The notes: generated by a model not told the origin, from the letters alone. Shown: positions 32,072-40,479, counted from the first letter of the stretch. The stretch is 64,000 nucleotides of DNA from Duganella sp. 1411 (GCF_017833525.1 NZ_JAFICD010000002.1:62001-126000), one strand, 5' to 3'. Numbers and translations: made by a program.

Positions 32072-32872
32072 GTGATCGCGTTGCTCGAACCAATCTTTCA
32101 GGGCGACTGGCGTCCGTACGGCGACACCCTGAGCTGCGGCTCGGCGCCGGAGGGCGCGGTCGCCGTCACCCGGCTGATCGCCGACGACGCGCTGCTCGAC
32201 ATGCTGGTGCGCCGCCACGCCGCGCATCTGGATACGGACGATATGCGACCGGCCGCCTCGGCGTGGAGCAACGCCTATCTGGAGGCGCTGTTGCCACCGG
32301 TGGCGGCGGCCGCCACCTTGCTGGGGCATGTTTTCCCGGCGGCGGCCGCCGACATGGCGCTGACGCTCGACGAACACGGCGCGGCGGTCGCGTTTCATGT
32401 CGCCGGCGAAGGCGCCGCCCTGCCCGGCGCCGACGCCCACCGACGCTACCACGCCTTGCTGACAGAGCATCTGGCGCCGCTGTTCGCGCGCCTGGCGCGG
32501 CGCTGCCGGGTGCCGGAAAAGATTTTATGGGGAAATGTCGCACGATTTCTGGACAACTTGTTCAGGGAAGCGGGCGAGCTGTCGGAAGCGGCGGGGAAGT
32601 TGGCGGCGCGGGACGGCGCCGCGCTGCTGGAGCAGCCGCTAAGGCCGGACGGCGGACGCAATCCGCTGTACACGCGGGCGCGCACGGTGCTGGTGCCGGC
32701 GGAGGACGGCGGCGAACGGCAGGTCACGCTGCACCGTCAGTGCTGCCTGTATTACCTGTTGCCTGGAGAGGGCTATTGCGGGCGCTGCCCGCTGGACCCG
32801 GCGTATCTGCCATCAAAAACATCTAAACCACCGCAACCATTTAAAATATCTAAAACACGTAGGGCGGATTAG
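32072..32872 (+). CDS. FhuF-like siderophore-iron reductase (2Fe-2S)
   Basis: About 266 residues. The C-terminus carries the FhuF signature QCCLYYLLPGEGYCGRCP, i.e. CC-x10-C-x2-C, which binds a 2Fe-2S cluster. Such cytoplasmic ferric-siderophore reductases release iron after import. I take GTG at 32072 (MIALLEPIFQGDW) as start, because the ECF -10 element covers the earlier in-frame TTG at 32039. The last four residues (RRAD) and the TAG stop are supplied by a REPIN-like element beginning at 32858, so the original end has probably been replaced. The gene is divergent from the exporter. Confidence 0.88.
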   Translation: MIALLEPIFQGDWRPYGDTLSCGSAPEGAVAVTRLIADDALLDMLVRRHAAHLDTDDMRPAASAWSNAYLEALLPPVAAAATLLGHVFPAAAADMALTLDEHGAAVAFHVAGEGAALPGADAHRRYHALLTEHLAPLFARLARRCRVPEKILWGNVARFLDNLFREAGELSEAAGKLAARDGAALLEQPLRPDGGRNPLYTRARTVLVPAEDGGERQVTLHRQCCLYYLLPGEGYCGRCPLDPAYLPSKTSKPPQPFKISKTRRAD

Positions 32873-32951
32873 GCGGAACGCCGTAATCCGCCATTTATGA
32901 GCCGCCAACGGCGCATGCATGGCGGATTACGCTGCGCTAATCCGCCCTACG
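32858..32951. repeat. REPIN-like element, full copy
   Basis: 94 bases with CGTAGGGCGGATTA / TAATCCGCCCTACG ends. It overlaps the 3' end of the FhuF-like gene and fills most of the gap to the convergent acylase gene. Confidence 0.88.
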
Positions 32952-32974
32952 TGATTCAGACGTAATCGGGCGCA

Positions 32975-35383
32975 TCAAGGCAGCAGCACCTGCCGCTTGA
33001 GCTGCGGGTCGGCCGCGATGTCCCGCTCGCTGAACGGGAACGCCAGCCAATCCTTGCGCGCATAGCGCAACAACGGCTCCGCGCCCACGCCGCCGGCCAG
33101 CGCGCCCTCCTGCTCGCCGTGCGCCAACATCGTATGCGCTCGCACCCCATCCGTGCCAAACCTGACCACCTGCAGATAACTATTACCCTCAGCCAAACCA
33201 TCCAGCGAACCATCCTTGCGGTGACTGCAAGCGATGGTGAAATAACCCGCCGCCGAGCAACCGCCGTAGACACCGACCTTATCGTCGCCAGCCCGCACAA
33301 ACTGCACCCCGCCCAGTGGCGCCCCCGCCTGCCAACCCTTGGCGCGCAGATCCTGCACCGCCGCCACCAGCGCCTGTCGCACGCGCGGCCGGGTGCCATC
33401 CACACCCGCCGGCGTCGCCAGCGGCGCGGCGGCATCGAACGGTGTGCGATAAAGCTCGGCTTCCGGCATGGCATCGAGGCGCCGCCAGAACGCGCCCCAC
33501 AGCAACACACCGGGCGCATCGGCATCGGCACGGTTATTCCAACCGCGCAGCACGGCGCAACCAGCCAACAAATCCTCCTGGGCCGGCTGCCCCGGCTCCA
33601 CCACACAAGCGCCCTCCAGCAAACCATCCTTGAATTGCTCGGCGGCATAAGAACGCGGATCGAGCGTGGCATCCCTCACGCGCAGGCTCAAGGCCAGGCC
33701 CGAGCGCGAACCGGCCGCCAGCAGCGATTGCGCCAGCAGATGGCCGTAGCGCCCGCGCGGCGACAGCGCCAGCCGTTCCCCGCCCATGGTGCGCGGATAC
33801 CCCTCCATCGGCCGGGCCGGGTTGCTGAGCCAGTAACTGTCGTTCATATTGGCGACGTAATCGTCGCGCAGCAGGCCCGGCATGTCGGCCACCGCCATCG
33901 CGCCAGCCTGAACGGCGCGCGGATCGACACGCCAGCCGCAGGCCGCGCGGCTGCCGTCGAGGAACGGCACGGCGGCGTCCAGCTGCGCGAAACCCCGCCC
34001 CAGCTCGGTGGTGCAGTCGGCGCGCAGCGTGTCCGGCACGTTCGGCACATTGCCGATGTCGCTGAACCAGACGCGGCCGTCATCGCGGCCGATCGCCACG
34101 GTGTTAATCCACGGCATCGCCGCCTCGCGCTTCTGGATGGCGATGAAGTCGTCCAGCGAGCGGGCGCCGGCCCAGTGGAAGAAGTTGCGGAAGATGCGGA
34201 AGTTGTCGGCGTTGACGTCGCGGATCGCCAGCGCCCGGCGCGCGCTCCAGCCGAAGGCGGCGTTGCGCGGGCCGAGATCGATCAGCGGGCCGAAGCGACT
34301 GGTATACAAGGTGCGGCGCTGCTCGCGCAGCACGCCGTCGGCGCCGCGCACCTCGATGGCGATGTCGCGCTCGCCCATGGCCTCGTCGCGGCCCTCGTAG
34401 CGGTAGCTGGTCGGCCGGCCGGGCGTGAGCGCCAGCTCGAACAGGCCGAAGCGGCGCGCGTCGGACACCGTGTGGCTCCACGCCACGTGCTCGTTGAAGC
34501 CGAGCATGATCACCGGAATGCCGAGAAACGACACGCCCGCCACGTTGATCTTGCCCGGAATGGTCAGCTGCGCCTGGTAAAACCGGTCCGGTCCGCCCCA
34601 ATACCAGTGCGGATTGCCGAACAGCACGGCGCCGTCGCCGCCGCTGGCCTCCCGGCCCAAGGCGATCACATTGCTGCCCAGGCCCGGTTCGCCGCCCACC
34701 CTGGGCGCCAGCAACGCGGCCAGGCCGCCCTGCGCGGCCGGCGGCGCCTCGCCGGCCGCGCCCGGCCGCGCACTGGCGATCTCGGCGATAAAGCGGGCGT
34801 AGCCGCCGGCGATGGCGGCCGCGTACATGCGGCGGTAGACGTCGGCCGCGCCGATCTCGCGCACCCAGGGCTGGCCCAGGCAGGCCGGCAGCGCCCCGCC
34901 GCCAGCCGTGCCGGCGGCCGCGCGCGCCTCGCGCAGGTGGCGGTTGTAGCCGTCGGCATAGCCGGCGATCATATCGTTGAGCGCCGCCGGCTGGCGGGCG
35001 CGGGTGGCGTCCACCATGGCCGCGTCGGCGTTGGCGCGGAAGAAGAAATCCAGCTCGATATTGGTGGGCCGGCCGAAGGTCGAACTGGCCGCCGGGCGCC
35101 CCTCGGCGCCGAAAAACGCCGAGCGCCGGCCCTCGAAGGTGACGAACGCCTCGGCCAGCGTGCACAGCGCGTCCTGCGCCTGAACGTAGCCGTAACCATA
35201 ACCGAGGCCGCGCCAGTCCCTGGCCAGCACGTGCGGAATACCGTCCGTGGTGCGGCGCACCTCGACCCCGGCCGGTGCCGACGGCGCCGCCTGCGCGCCC
35301 GCCATGCCCGCCATTCCGATAGCCGCCACGCCAGCGCCACCGGCGGCCAGCCGGCGCCACATCCCCGAAAACCGTTCCCGCAT
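32975..35383 (-). CDS. PvdQ-like penicillin-acylase family Ntn hydrolase
   Basis: 802 residues with a signal peptide (arginine-rich start, hydrophobic AAGGAGVAAIGMAGMAGAQA, cleavage near AQA). The self-processing site is G-S in EPGLGSNVIALG near residue 236, giving an alpha chain, spacer and ~566-residue beta chain. Counting the serine as beta-1 puts histidine at beta-23 (NPHW), exactly where PvdQ has it, and the conserved Asn motif NMNDSYWLSNP is present. PvdQ removes the fatty acid of the pyoverdine precursor in the periplasm. Here the locus has a FAAL start and a PvdE-like exporter, so the same job is likely; acyl-homoserine lactone cleavage is the main alternative. ATG 35383 has GAGGGG upstream, and the ECF promoter at 35431-35458 rules out the ATG at 35440. 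Confidence 0.9.
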   Translation of the reverse strand: MRERFSGMWRRLAAGGAGVAAIGMAGMAGAQAAPSAPAGVEVRRTTDGIPHVLARDWRGLGYGYGYVQAQDALCTLAEAFVTFEGRRSAFFGAEGRPAASSTFGRPTNIELDFFFRANADAAMVDATRARQPAALNDMIAGYADGYNRHLREARAAAGTAGGGALPACLGQPWVREIGAADVYRRMYAAAIAGGYARFIAEIASARPGAAGEAPPAAQGGLAALLAPRVGGEPGLGSNVIALGREASGGDGAVLFGNPHWYWGGPDRFYQAQLTIPGKINVAGVSFLGIPVIMLGFNEHVAWSHTVSDARRFGLFELALTPGRPTSYRYEGRDEAMGERDIAIEVRGADGVLREQRRTLYTSRFGPLIDLGPRNAAFGWSARRALAIRDVNADNFRIFRNFFHWAGARSLDDFIAIQKREAAMPWINTVAIGRDDGRVWFSDIGNVPNVPDTLRADCTTELGRGFAQLDAAVPFLDGSRAACGWRVDPRAVQAGAMAVADMPGLLRDDYVANMNDSYWLSNPARPMEGYPRTMGGERLALSPRGRYGHLLAQSLLAAGSRSGLALSLRVRDATLDPRSYAAEQFKDGLLEGACVVEPGQPAQEDLLAGCAVLRGWNNRADADAPGVLLWGAFWRRLDAMPEAELYRTPFDAAAPLATPAGVDGTRPRVRQALVAAVQDLRAKGWQAGAPLGGVQFVRAGDDKVGVYGGCSAAGYFTIACSHRKDGSLDGLAEGNSYLQVVRFGTDGVRAHTMLAHGEQEGALAGGVGAEPLLRYARKDWLAFPFSERDIAADPQLKRQVLLP

Positions 35384-35430
35384 GCCAAATCCCCTCAATC
35401 CGCTGTCGGCGCCGGGCGGCGCCCCACTGT

Positions 35431-35458
35431 TCAGACGCATGGCGGCATTTTTTGTTTA
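35431..35458 (-). promoter_or_regulatory. ECF promoter of the acylase gene
   Basis: Minus strand TAAAC (35458-35454), 16 bases, CGTCTGA (35437-35431). It shows the acylase is in the same regulon as the NRPS genes. Confidence 0.65.
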
Positions 35459-35501
35459 ATCCTACCGGCCAACCCGGCACGCCTTTAGCGAGACGCCAGC
35501 G

Positions 35502-35556
35502 CACCACTTAGGGGTCGCACCACTTAGGGGTCGTACCCCATGCGGGGTACGACCCC
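35502..35556. repeat. Tandem 16-mer followed by a 13-bp-stem hairpin
   Basis: CACCACTTAGGGGTCG occurs in tandem (about 35502-35533, second copy slightly altered at its edge). It runs into GGGGTCGTACCCC (35527-35539), loop ATGC, GGGGTACGACCCC (35544-35556). The hairpin is related to 58969-58995. It lies between the divergent acylase and aminotransferase promoters. Confidence 0.8.
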
Positions 35557-35583
35557 GGTTGGCCCTGCGGGTTAAAAAGGACC

Positions 35584-35610
35584 TAAACAAACCCACGGGC
35601 CGCTCGTCAT
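35584..35610 (+). promoter_or_regulatory. ECF promoter of the aminotransferase-receptor operon
   Basis: TAAAC (35584-35588), 16 bases, CGTCAT (35605-35610), with GCTCGTCAT as in the NRPS promoters. It predicts a leader of about 45 bases for the gene at 35662. Confidence 0.72.
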
Positions 35611-35661
35611 ACCTGCATACGGCCCCAACGGCCGGTCCGAACGCAACCCACCGGAGACATC

Positions 35662-37155
35662 ATGATGTCCATGACCTTGCCCACCGTTTCCGCCGACGGC
35701 GCCGCCGAACGCGAACTGGCGCTGCGCCACCAGGCGCTGCAACACCCCTACACGCTGTCCACCAATCCCCTGCTCGAACGCCAGCAGCGCACCGAATCGA
35801 ACGCGCGCAGCTATCCGCGCCGCATTCCGCTGGCGCTCAAACGCGCCCACGGCATCTATGTCGAAGACACCGAAGGCCGCGTCTTCATCGATTGCCTGGC
35901 CGGCGCCGGCACCCTGGCGCTGGGCCACAACCACCGCGTGGTGGTGGCCGCCATCCGCGCCGTGCTCGACGCCGGCCTGCCGCTGCACACGCTGGATTTG
36001 ACCACGCCGGTCAAGGACCGCTTCGTGCAAGACCTGTTCGAGGTGTTGCCGGCCGACTTCGCGCGCGGCGCCAAGATCCAGTTTTGCGGCCCGACCGGCA
36101 GCGACGCCGTCGAGGCGGCCCTGAAGCTGGTCAAGCTGGCCACCGGACGCGGCACCATGCTGGCCTTCCACGGCGCCTACCACGGCATGACCCAGGGCGC
36201 GCTGACCCTGATGGGCAGCCTGGGCCCGAAAAAACCGTTCCACGGCAGCCTGCAGGGCGTGCAGTTCCTGCCCTACCCGTATGATTACCGCTGCCCGTTC
36301 GGCATCGGCGGCGAGGCCGGCCTGCAGGCCGGGCTGCGCTACATCGAAACCGTCATGACCGATCCCGAGGGCGGCGTGCCCAACGCGGCCGGCATGGTGT
36401 TCGAGGCGGTCCAGGGCGAAGGCGGCGTGATCCCGGCGCCGGACGCCTGGGTGCGCGGCATCCGCGAACTGACCGCGCGCACCGGCGTGCCGCTGATCGT
36501 CGACGAGGTGCAGACCGGCTTCGGCCGCACCGGCGCGATGTTCGCCTTCGAGCACGCCGGCATCACGCCCGACGTGCTGGTGCTGTCGAAGGCCATCGGC
36601 GGCAGCCTGCCGCTGTCGGTGGTGGTCTACAAGGGCGAGCTCGATCAATGGCAGCCGGGCGCCCACGCCGGCACCTTCCGCGGCAACCAGCTGGCCATGG
36701 CGGCCGGCTCGGCCACGATCGGCCACATCCGCTCCGAGGAACTGGTGGCGCACGCGGCGCGCGCCGGGCTGCGCTTCATGGGCCAGCTGCGCCAGCTGCA
36801 GCGCGACCACCCGGCCATCGGCGACGTGCGCGGACGCGGCCTGATGATCGGCGTCGAGATCATCGATCCGGCCCAGCCGGCCACCAGCATGGGCCACCCG
36901 GCCAGCGCCGGCGCGCTGGCCGCCGCCATCCAGGCCGAATGCCTGCGCCGCGGCCTGATCGTCGAACTGGGCGGGCGCAACGGCAGCGTGGTGCGCATGC
37001 TGCCGCCGCTGGTCATCACCGAGGCCCAGCTCGACCACGTCTTCGAGATTTTCGCGGCCGCCGTCGGCGCCGCCTTGCACAGCCAGCAAAGCCAACAAAT
37101 TAGCCAGCAAACCAGCCAGCCGCGACGCGACGCCCCCACGGCGCGCGCCGCATGA
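35662..37155 (+). CDS. Diaminobutyrate-2-oxoglutarate aminotransferase (PvdH-like)
   Basis: 497 residues, class III PLP aminotransferase. The PLP lysine is in LVLSKAIGG, with IVDEVQTGFGRTG before it and GPTGSDAVEAALKL near the N-terminal third. The closest family by motif is the L-2,4-diaminobutyrate:2-ketoglutarate aminotransferase that converts aspartate semialdehyde to diaminobutyrate. Placed in a siderophore locus with two A domains bearing acidic pockets, it probably supplies Dab as a building block. The start ATG has GGAG upstream. The last ~30 residues are a Gln/Ser-rich low-complexity tail. It is followed after 25 bases by the receptor gene and shares the promoter at 35584-35610. Confidence 0.9.
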   Translation: MMSMTLPTVSADGAAERELALRHQALQHPYTLSTNPLLERQQRTESNARSYPRRIPLALKRAHGIYVEDTEGRVFIDCLAGAGTLALGHNHRVVVAAIRAVLDAGLPLHTLDLTTPVKDRFVQDLFEVLPADFARGAKIQFCGPTGSDAVEAALKLVKLATGRGTMLAFHGAYHGMTQGALTLMGSLGPKKPFHGSLQGVQFLPYPYDYRCPFGIGGEAGLQAGLRYIETVMTDPEGGVPNAAGMVFEAVQGEGGVIPAPDAWVRGIRELTARTGVPLIVDEVQTGFGRTGAMFAFEHAGITPDVLVLSKAIGGSLPLSVVVYKGELDQWQPGAHAGTFRGNQLAMAAGSATIGHIRSEELVAHAARAGLRFMGQLRQLQRDHPAIGDVRGRGLMIGVEIIDPAQPATSMGHPASAGALAAAIQAECLRRGLIVELGGRNGSVVRMLPPLVITEAQLDHVFEIFAAAVGAALHSQQSQQISQQTSQPRRDAPTARAA

Positions 37156-37180
37156 TTTTCCTCCACCCTAGATCCGCACG

Positions 37181-39370
37181 ATGAAAAATACAGTGAGCAA
37201 CACCGGCAGCACCCGTCCCCCCTTCCCGCGCCGCCGCCTCGGCCTGGCGCTGCAATGCGCGCTGCTGGGCCTGTCCGCCCAGGCGCTGGCGCAAACCCCG
37301 GCCCCCGCCGCCGACAGCGTGCTCGGCGAGATCAAGGTGCAGGGCGCGCGCGCCGGCGAGAGCGCCACCGGCCCGGTGATCGGCTACCAGGCCGGCCGCA
37401 GCGCCGTCGGCACCAAGACCGACACCCCGCTCAACGAGGTGGCCCAGGCGATCTCGGTGGTCACCGCCGACCAGATCCAGGACACCGGCGCGCGCAGCCT
37501 GCAGGACGCGCTCGGCTACACGGCCGGCGTCTCGGCCGAGCAGGGTTCCTACGGCGCGCTGAGCACCGAATCGTTCATGATCCGCGGCTTCGAGGTCCAG
37601 CCGTTCTCCGGCGGCATCCTGCGCGACGGCATGAAATACCAGCCCAACGTCTACAACGGCGCCCAGGAAACTTACGGCCTCGAGCGCGTGGAGGTGCTCA
37701 AGGGCGCCTCCTCGCTGCTGTACGGCACCGGCGCCCCGGGCGGCGTCATCAACACCGTGTCGAAGCGGCCGTCGGCCGACCTGCTCAAGGAACTGAGCGT
37801 GACCGTCGGCAGCGACCGCCGCCGCCAGGTGGCCGGCGACTACGGCGGCGCGCTCGACGACGCCGGCGTCTGGACCTACCGCCTCACCGGCCTGGCGCGC
37901 CAGGGCGACAGCGTGGTCGACTTCGGCGACAACGACCGCACCTACGTGGCGCCGGCGCTGACCTGGCGGCCGTCGGCGGCCACCTCGCTGACCTTGCTGT
38001 CGAGCTACCAGCACAGCAAGGTCACCGACAACGGCAACCTGCCGATCGCCGGCTCGCTGCTGTACAACCCCAACGGCAAACTGCCGGTCGCGCGCTACCT
38101 GGGCGAGCCGGACTTCAATTATTTCGACAACACGCAAAAAACCATCGGCTACGTGTTCACCCACGCGTTCAGCGACAGCTTGACCTTGAACCAGGGCATG
38201 CGCTACTTCCGCTCCGACCTCGACTACAAGTATTACCAGATCCTCGGCGTCAACGACGACTTGCGCACGATCCGCCGCCGCGGCCGCCAGTTCAGCGACC
38301 ACACCAACGCCGTCACCATCGACACCAACCTGACCTGGAAGCTCGACACCGGCGGCGTCGCCCACACCATCCTGGCCGGCGTCGACTACCTGAGCCAGCA
38401 CCACGACAGCGACCGCGCCAACACCGCCTTCGCCCCGATCGACGCCTACGCGCCGGTCTACGGCGGCCCGCGCGGCACGGCCACGCCGACCGACATGTGG
38501 CGCCTGCGCCAGTACGCCACCGGCGTCTACCTGCAGGACCAGATCAAGTTCGCCGACAAATGGGTGGTGCTGCTGGGCGGGCGCCACGACCGCACCCGCC
38601 AGGTGCAGGCCGACCTGCTGGCCGGGCCGGACACCACCACCCAGCGCGACAACGCCAACACCGGCCGCGCCGGGGTGGTCTACCTGGGCCCCAACGGCAT
38701 CTCGCCGTACCTCAGCGTGAGCCAATCGTTCGCGCCCGAGCAGGGCGTCAGCCGCACCGGCGAAATGTTCAAGCCGACGCGCGGCAAGCAATACGAGGCC
38801 GGCGTGCGCTTCCAGCCGGCCAACAGCAGCCTGCTGCTGACGGGCGCGCTGTACCAGCTGACGCAGACCAACGTGCAAACCCCGGACCCGGTCGACCCCG
38901 ACAATTATTCGGTGCAGACCGGCGCGGTGCGCTCGCGCGGCGTCGAGCTCGAGGCCAAGGGTTCGCCGATGCGCAACCTGGAGCTGGTGGCGGCCTACTC
39001 GTACATCGACGCCAAGACCACCAAGACCAACAACCCCGACGAGCTGGGCGCGCGCCAGATCAGCGTGCCGCGCAACACCGCCTCGGCTTGGGTGCACTAC
39101 AGCTTTGCCGGCCTGGGCGCCGCGCCGCTCAAGGCCGGCGTCGGCGTGCGCTACGTCGGCGACCGTCCCGGCAACATCTTCGGCGTGCCGCCGGAGCCGG
39201 CCTACACGCTGCTCGACGCCGTGCTCAGCTACGAGCTGGGCAACTGGAAGTACGCGCTCAACGCCAACAACCTGGCCGACAAGCGCTACGTGCCGTCGCC
39301 CTGCTACGGCCGCGGCTGCGCTTACGGCGCGCCGCGCACGCTGGCGCTGACGGCCAGCTACCGCTGGTAA
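37181..39370 (+). CDS. TonB-dependent siderophore receptor
   Basis: 729 residues. A signal peptide (RRRLGLALQCALLGLSAQALAQ) is followed directly by a TonB-box-like segment and plug domain (DTPLNEVAQAISVVTADQIQ; GLERVEVLKGASSLLYG; GAPGGVINTVSKRP), then a 22-strand barrel ending in ALTASYRW with the terminal aromatic residue of outer-membrane proteins. There is no N-terminal STN signalling domain of the FecA/FpvA type, so it cannot transmit a surface signal to a FecR. It should import the siderophore made by this locus. It lies in an operon with the aminotransferase, the MbtH-like gene and the thioesterase. Confidence 0.93.
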   Translation: MKNTVSNTGSTRPPFPRRRLGLALQCALLGLSAQALAQTPAPAADSVLGEIKVQGARAGESATGPVIGYQAGRSAVGTKTDTPLNEVAQAISVVTADQIQDTGARSLQDALGYTAGVSAEQGSYGALSTESFMIRGFEVQPFSGGILRDGMKYQPNVYNGAQETYGLERVEVLKGASSLLYGTGAPGGVINTVSKRPSADLLKELSVTVGSDRRRQVAGDYGGALDDAGVWTYRLTGLARQGDSVVDFGDNDRTYVAPALTWRPSAATSLTLLSSYQHSKVTDNGNLPIAGSLLYNPNGKLPVARYLGEPDFNYFDNTQKTIGYVFTHAFSDSLTLNQGMRYFRSDLDYKYYQILGVNDDLRTIRRRGRQFSDHTNAVTIDTNLTWKLDTGGVAHTILAGVDYLSQHHDSDRANTAFAPIDAYAPVYGGPRGTATPTDMWRLRQYATGVYLQDQIKFADKWVVLLGGRHDRTRQVQADLLAGPDTTTQRDNANTGRAGVVYLGPNGISPYLSVSQSFAPEQGVSRTGEMFKPTRGKQYEAGVRFQPANSSLLLTGALYQLTQTNVQTPDPVDPDNYSVQTGAVRSRGVELEAKGSPMRNLELVAAYSYIDAKTTKTNNPDELGARQISVPRNTASAWVHYSFAGLGAAPLKAGVGVRYVGDRPGNIFGVPPEPAYTLLDAVLSYELGNWKYALNANNLADKRYVPSPCYGRGCAYGAPRTLALTASYRW

Positions 39371-39401
39371 ATATCCCATCCAACTCAAGGAGAAACCGAA
39401 C

Positions 39402-39668
39402 ATGTCGACAAGCTGCTTTGACCGCGAAGACGAAACCTTCATCGTCCTCAAGAACCACGAAGACCAATACTCGCTGTGGCCGCACTGGAAAGCCGTCCCC
39501 GGCGGCTGGAACGCCGTCGAAGGCGTCCGTGGCGACAAGAAAACCGTGCTCGACTACATCGAAAGCACGTGGACCGACATGCGTCCCCGCTCGCTGCGCG
39601 AGTGGATGGCCGCTCAGGGGCTGCAAGCGCCCGGGTCGGCGGCCCCCTCCGGCGCCAACCCGGCCTGA
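39402..39668 (+). CDS. MbtH-like protein
   Basis: 88 residues. It carries the family pattern: NHEDQYSLWPHW near residues 18-29, VPGGW, and TWTDMRPRSLREWM toward the C-terminus. MbtH-like proteins bind NRPS adenylation domains and are often essential for their folding or activity; this is the only copy seen beside four NRPS genes. A strong ribosome site (AAGGAG) precedes the ATG. It lies 31 bases behind the receptor gene and 7 bases ahead of the thioesterase gene, so it shares the operon promoter. The last ~15 residues (Ala/Pro/Gly-rich) extend beyond the usual family end. Confidence 0.95.
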   Translation: MSTSCFDREDETFIVLKNHEDQYSLWPHWKAVPGGWNAVEGVRGDKKTVLDYIESTWTDMRPRSLREWMAAQGLQAPGSAAPSGANPA

Positions 39669-39675
39669 CGGCGGC

Positions 39676-40455
39676 ATGCGCACGGTCAATCTGCTGTGCC
39701 TGCCCAACGCGGGCGCCAGCGCCATGATGTACCTGGGCTGGCGCGCCAGGCTGCCGCACTGGATCAAGCTGGTGCCGGTCGAGCTGCCGGGCCGGGGCCG
39801 CCGCATCGGCGAGCCCTGCGCCGAGGAGTTCGATGCCCTGGTCGCGCAACTGTGCCGGGAACACGCCGGCGCGATGCGCGAGCCGTACGCGTTGTTCGGC
39901 CACAGCATGGGCGCCCTGCTGGCGTACGGCGTGGCGCGCCGACAGTTGCTGGCCGGCGCGCCGCTGCCGCTGATGCTGTTCGCCTCCGGCACGGCCGGGC
40001 CGTCGCGGCGCGATGCCGAGCGTTTCGCCCGCACCGACGACGCCTCGCTGATCGCCACCATGCGGCGCCACGGCGGCACGCCGCAAGAAGTGTTCGACAG
40101 TCCGGAATTGATGGCCATGACCCTGGACATCCTGCGTGCCGATTACAAGCTGTGCCAAAGCTTCACCTACCGCGCCGGCACGCCGCTGCCGATGCCGCTG
40201 GAGGTGCTGGTCGGCCGCCAGGACGACCTCGGCGGCGAGCGCGTGGTGGCGTGGCAGCGCGAGGCCGGCGGCGCGTTCGCGCTGCATTGGTTCCCGGGTG
40301 GGCATTTCTATTTGCGCGAGCGGCGCGACGCGGTGCTGCAAACGCTGGTGCGGGGGTTGAGGCAGCGGCTGGCCGCTGGTGGGGTGGCGACGCGGTTGCG
40401 GCCGCCGACGGAGCTTGGCGGATTACGCTGCGCTAATCCGCCCTACGTGGTTTAG
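39676..40455 (+). CDS. Type II thioesterase
   Basis: About 259 residues, alpha/beta hydrolase. N-terminal LLCLPNAGASAMMY, nucleophile elbow GHSMGALLAYG, acid in VGRQDDL and catalytic His in PGGHFYL match the external thioesterases that clear misloaded NRPS carrier domains. The ATG lies 7 bases after the MbtH-like stop. The final ~11 residues (GGLRCANPPYV) are a translation of a REP copy at 40417-40447, and the stop comes just after it, so the natural C-terminus was likely overwritten; family members end soon after the catalytic His region. It is convergent with eptA, 24 bases apart. Confidence 0.92.
   Translation: MRTVNLLCLPNAGASAMMYLGWRARLPHWIKLVPVELPGRGRRIGEPCAEEFDALVAQLCREHAGAMREPYALFGHSMGALLAYGVARRQLLAGAPLPLMLFASGTAGPSRRDAERFARTDDASLIATMRRHGGTPQEVFDSPELMAMTLDILRADYKLCQSFTYRAGTPLPMPLEVLVGRQDDLGGERVVAWQREAGGAFALHWFPGGHFYLRERRDAVLQTLVRGLRQRLAAGGVATRLRPPTELGGLRCANPPYVV
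40417..40447. repeat. REP half-element
   Basis: GGCGGATTA-N8-TAATCCGCC plus CTACG: one half of the REPIN seen elsewhere, inside the 3' end of the thioesterase gene. Its hairpin may also act at the end of this operon. Confidence 0.85.
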
Positions 40456-40479
40456 ATGACGCATGCTCCGACGTATCCA

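Noticed and set aside
35384..35440. ATG at 35440 as start of the acylase
   Set aside because: It overlaps the -10 element and puts 19 non-hydrophobic residues before the signal peptide; ATG 35383 has GAGGGG upstream.
37255..40455. 1066-codon frame running from the receptor gene into the thioesterase
   Set aside because: Only its 3' part (from ATG 39676) is a real gene; the part over the receptor is an out-of-frame shadow, since the receptor frame has signal peptide, plug and barrel end.
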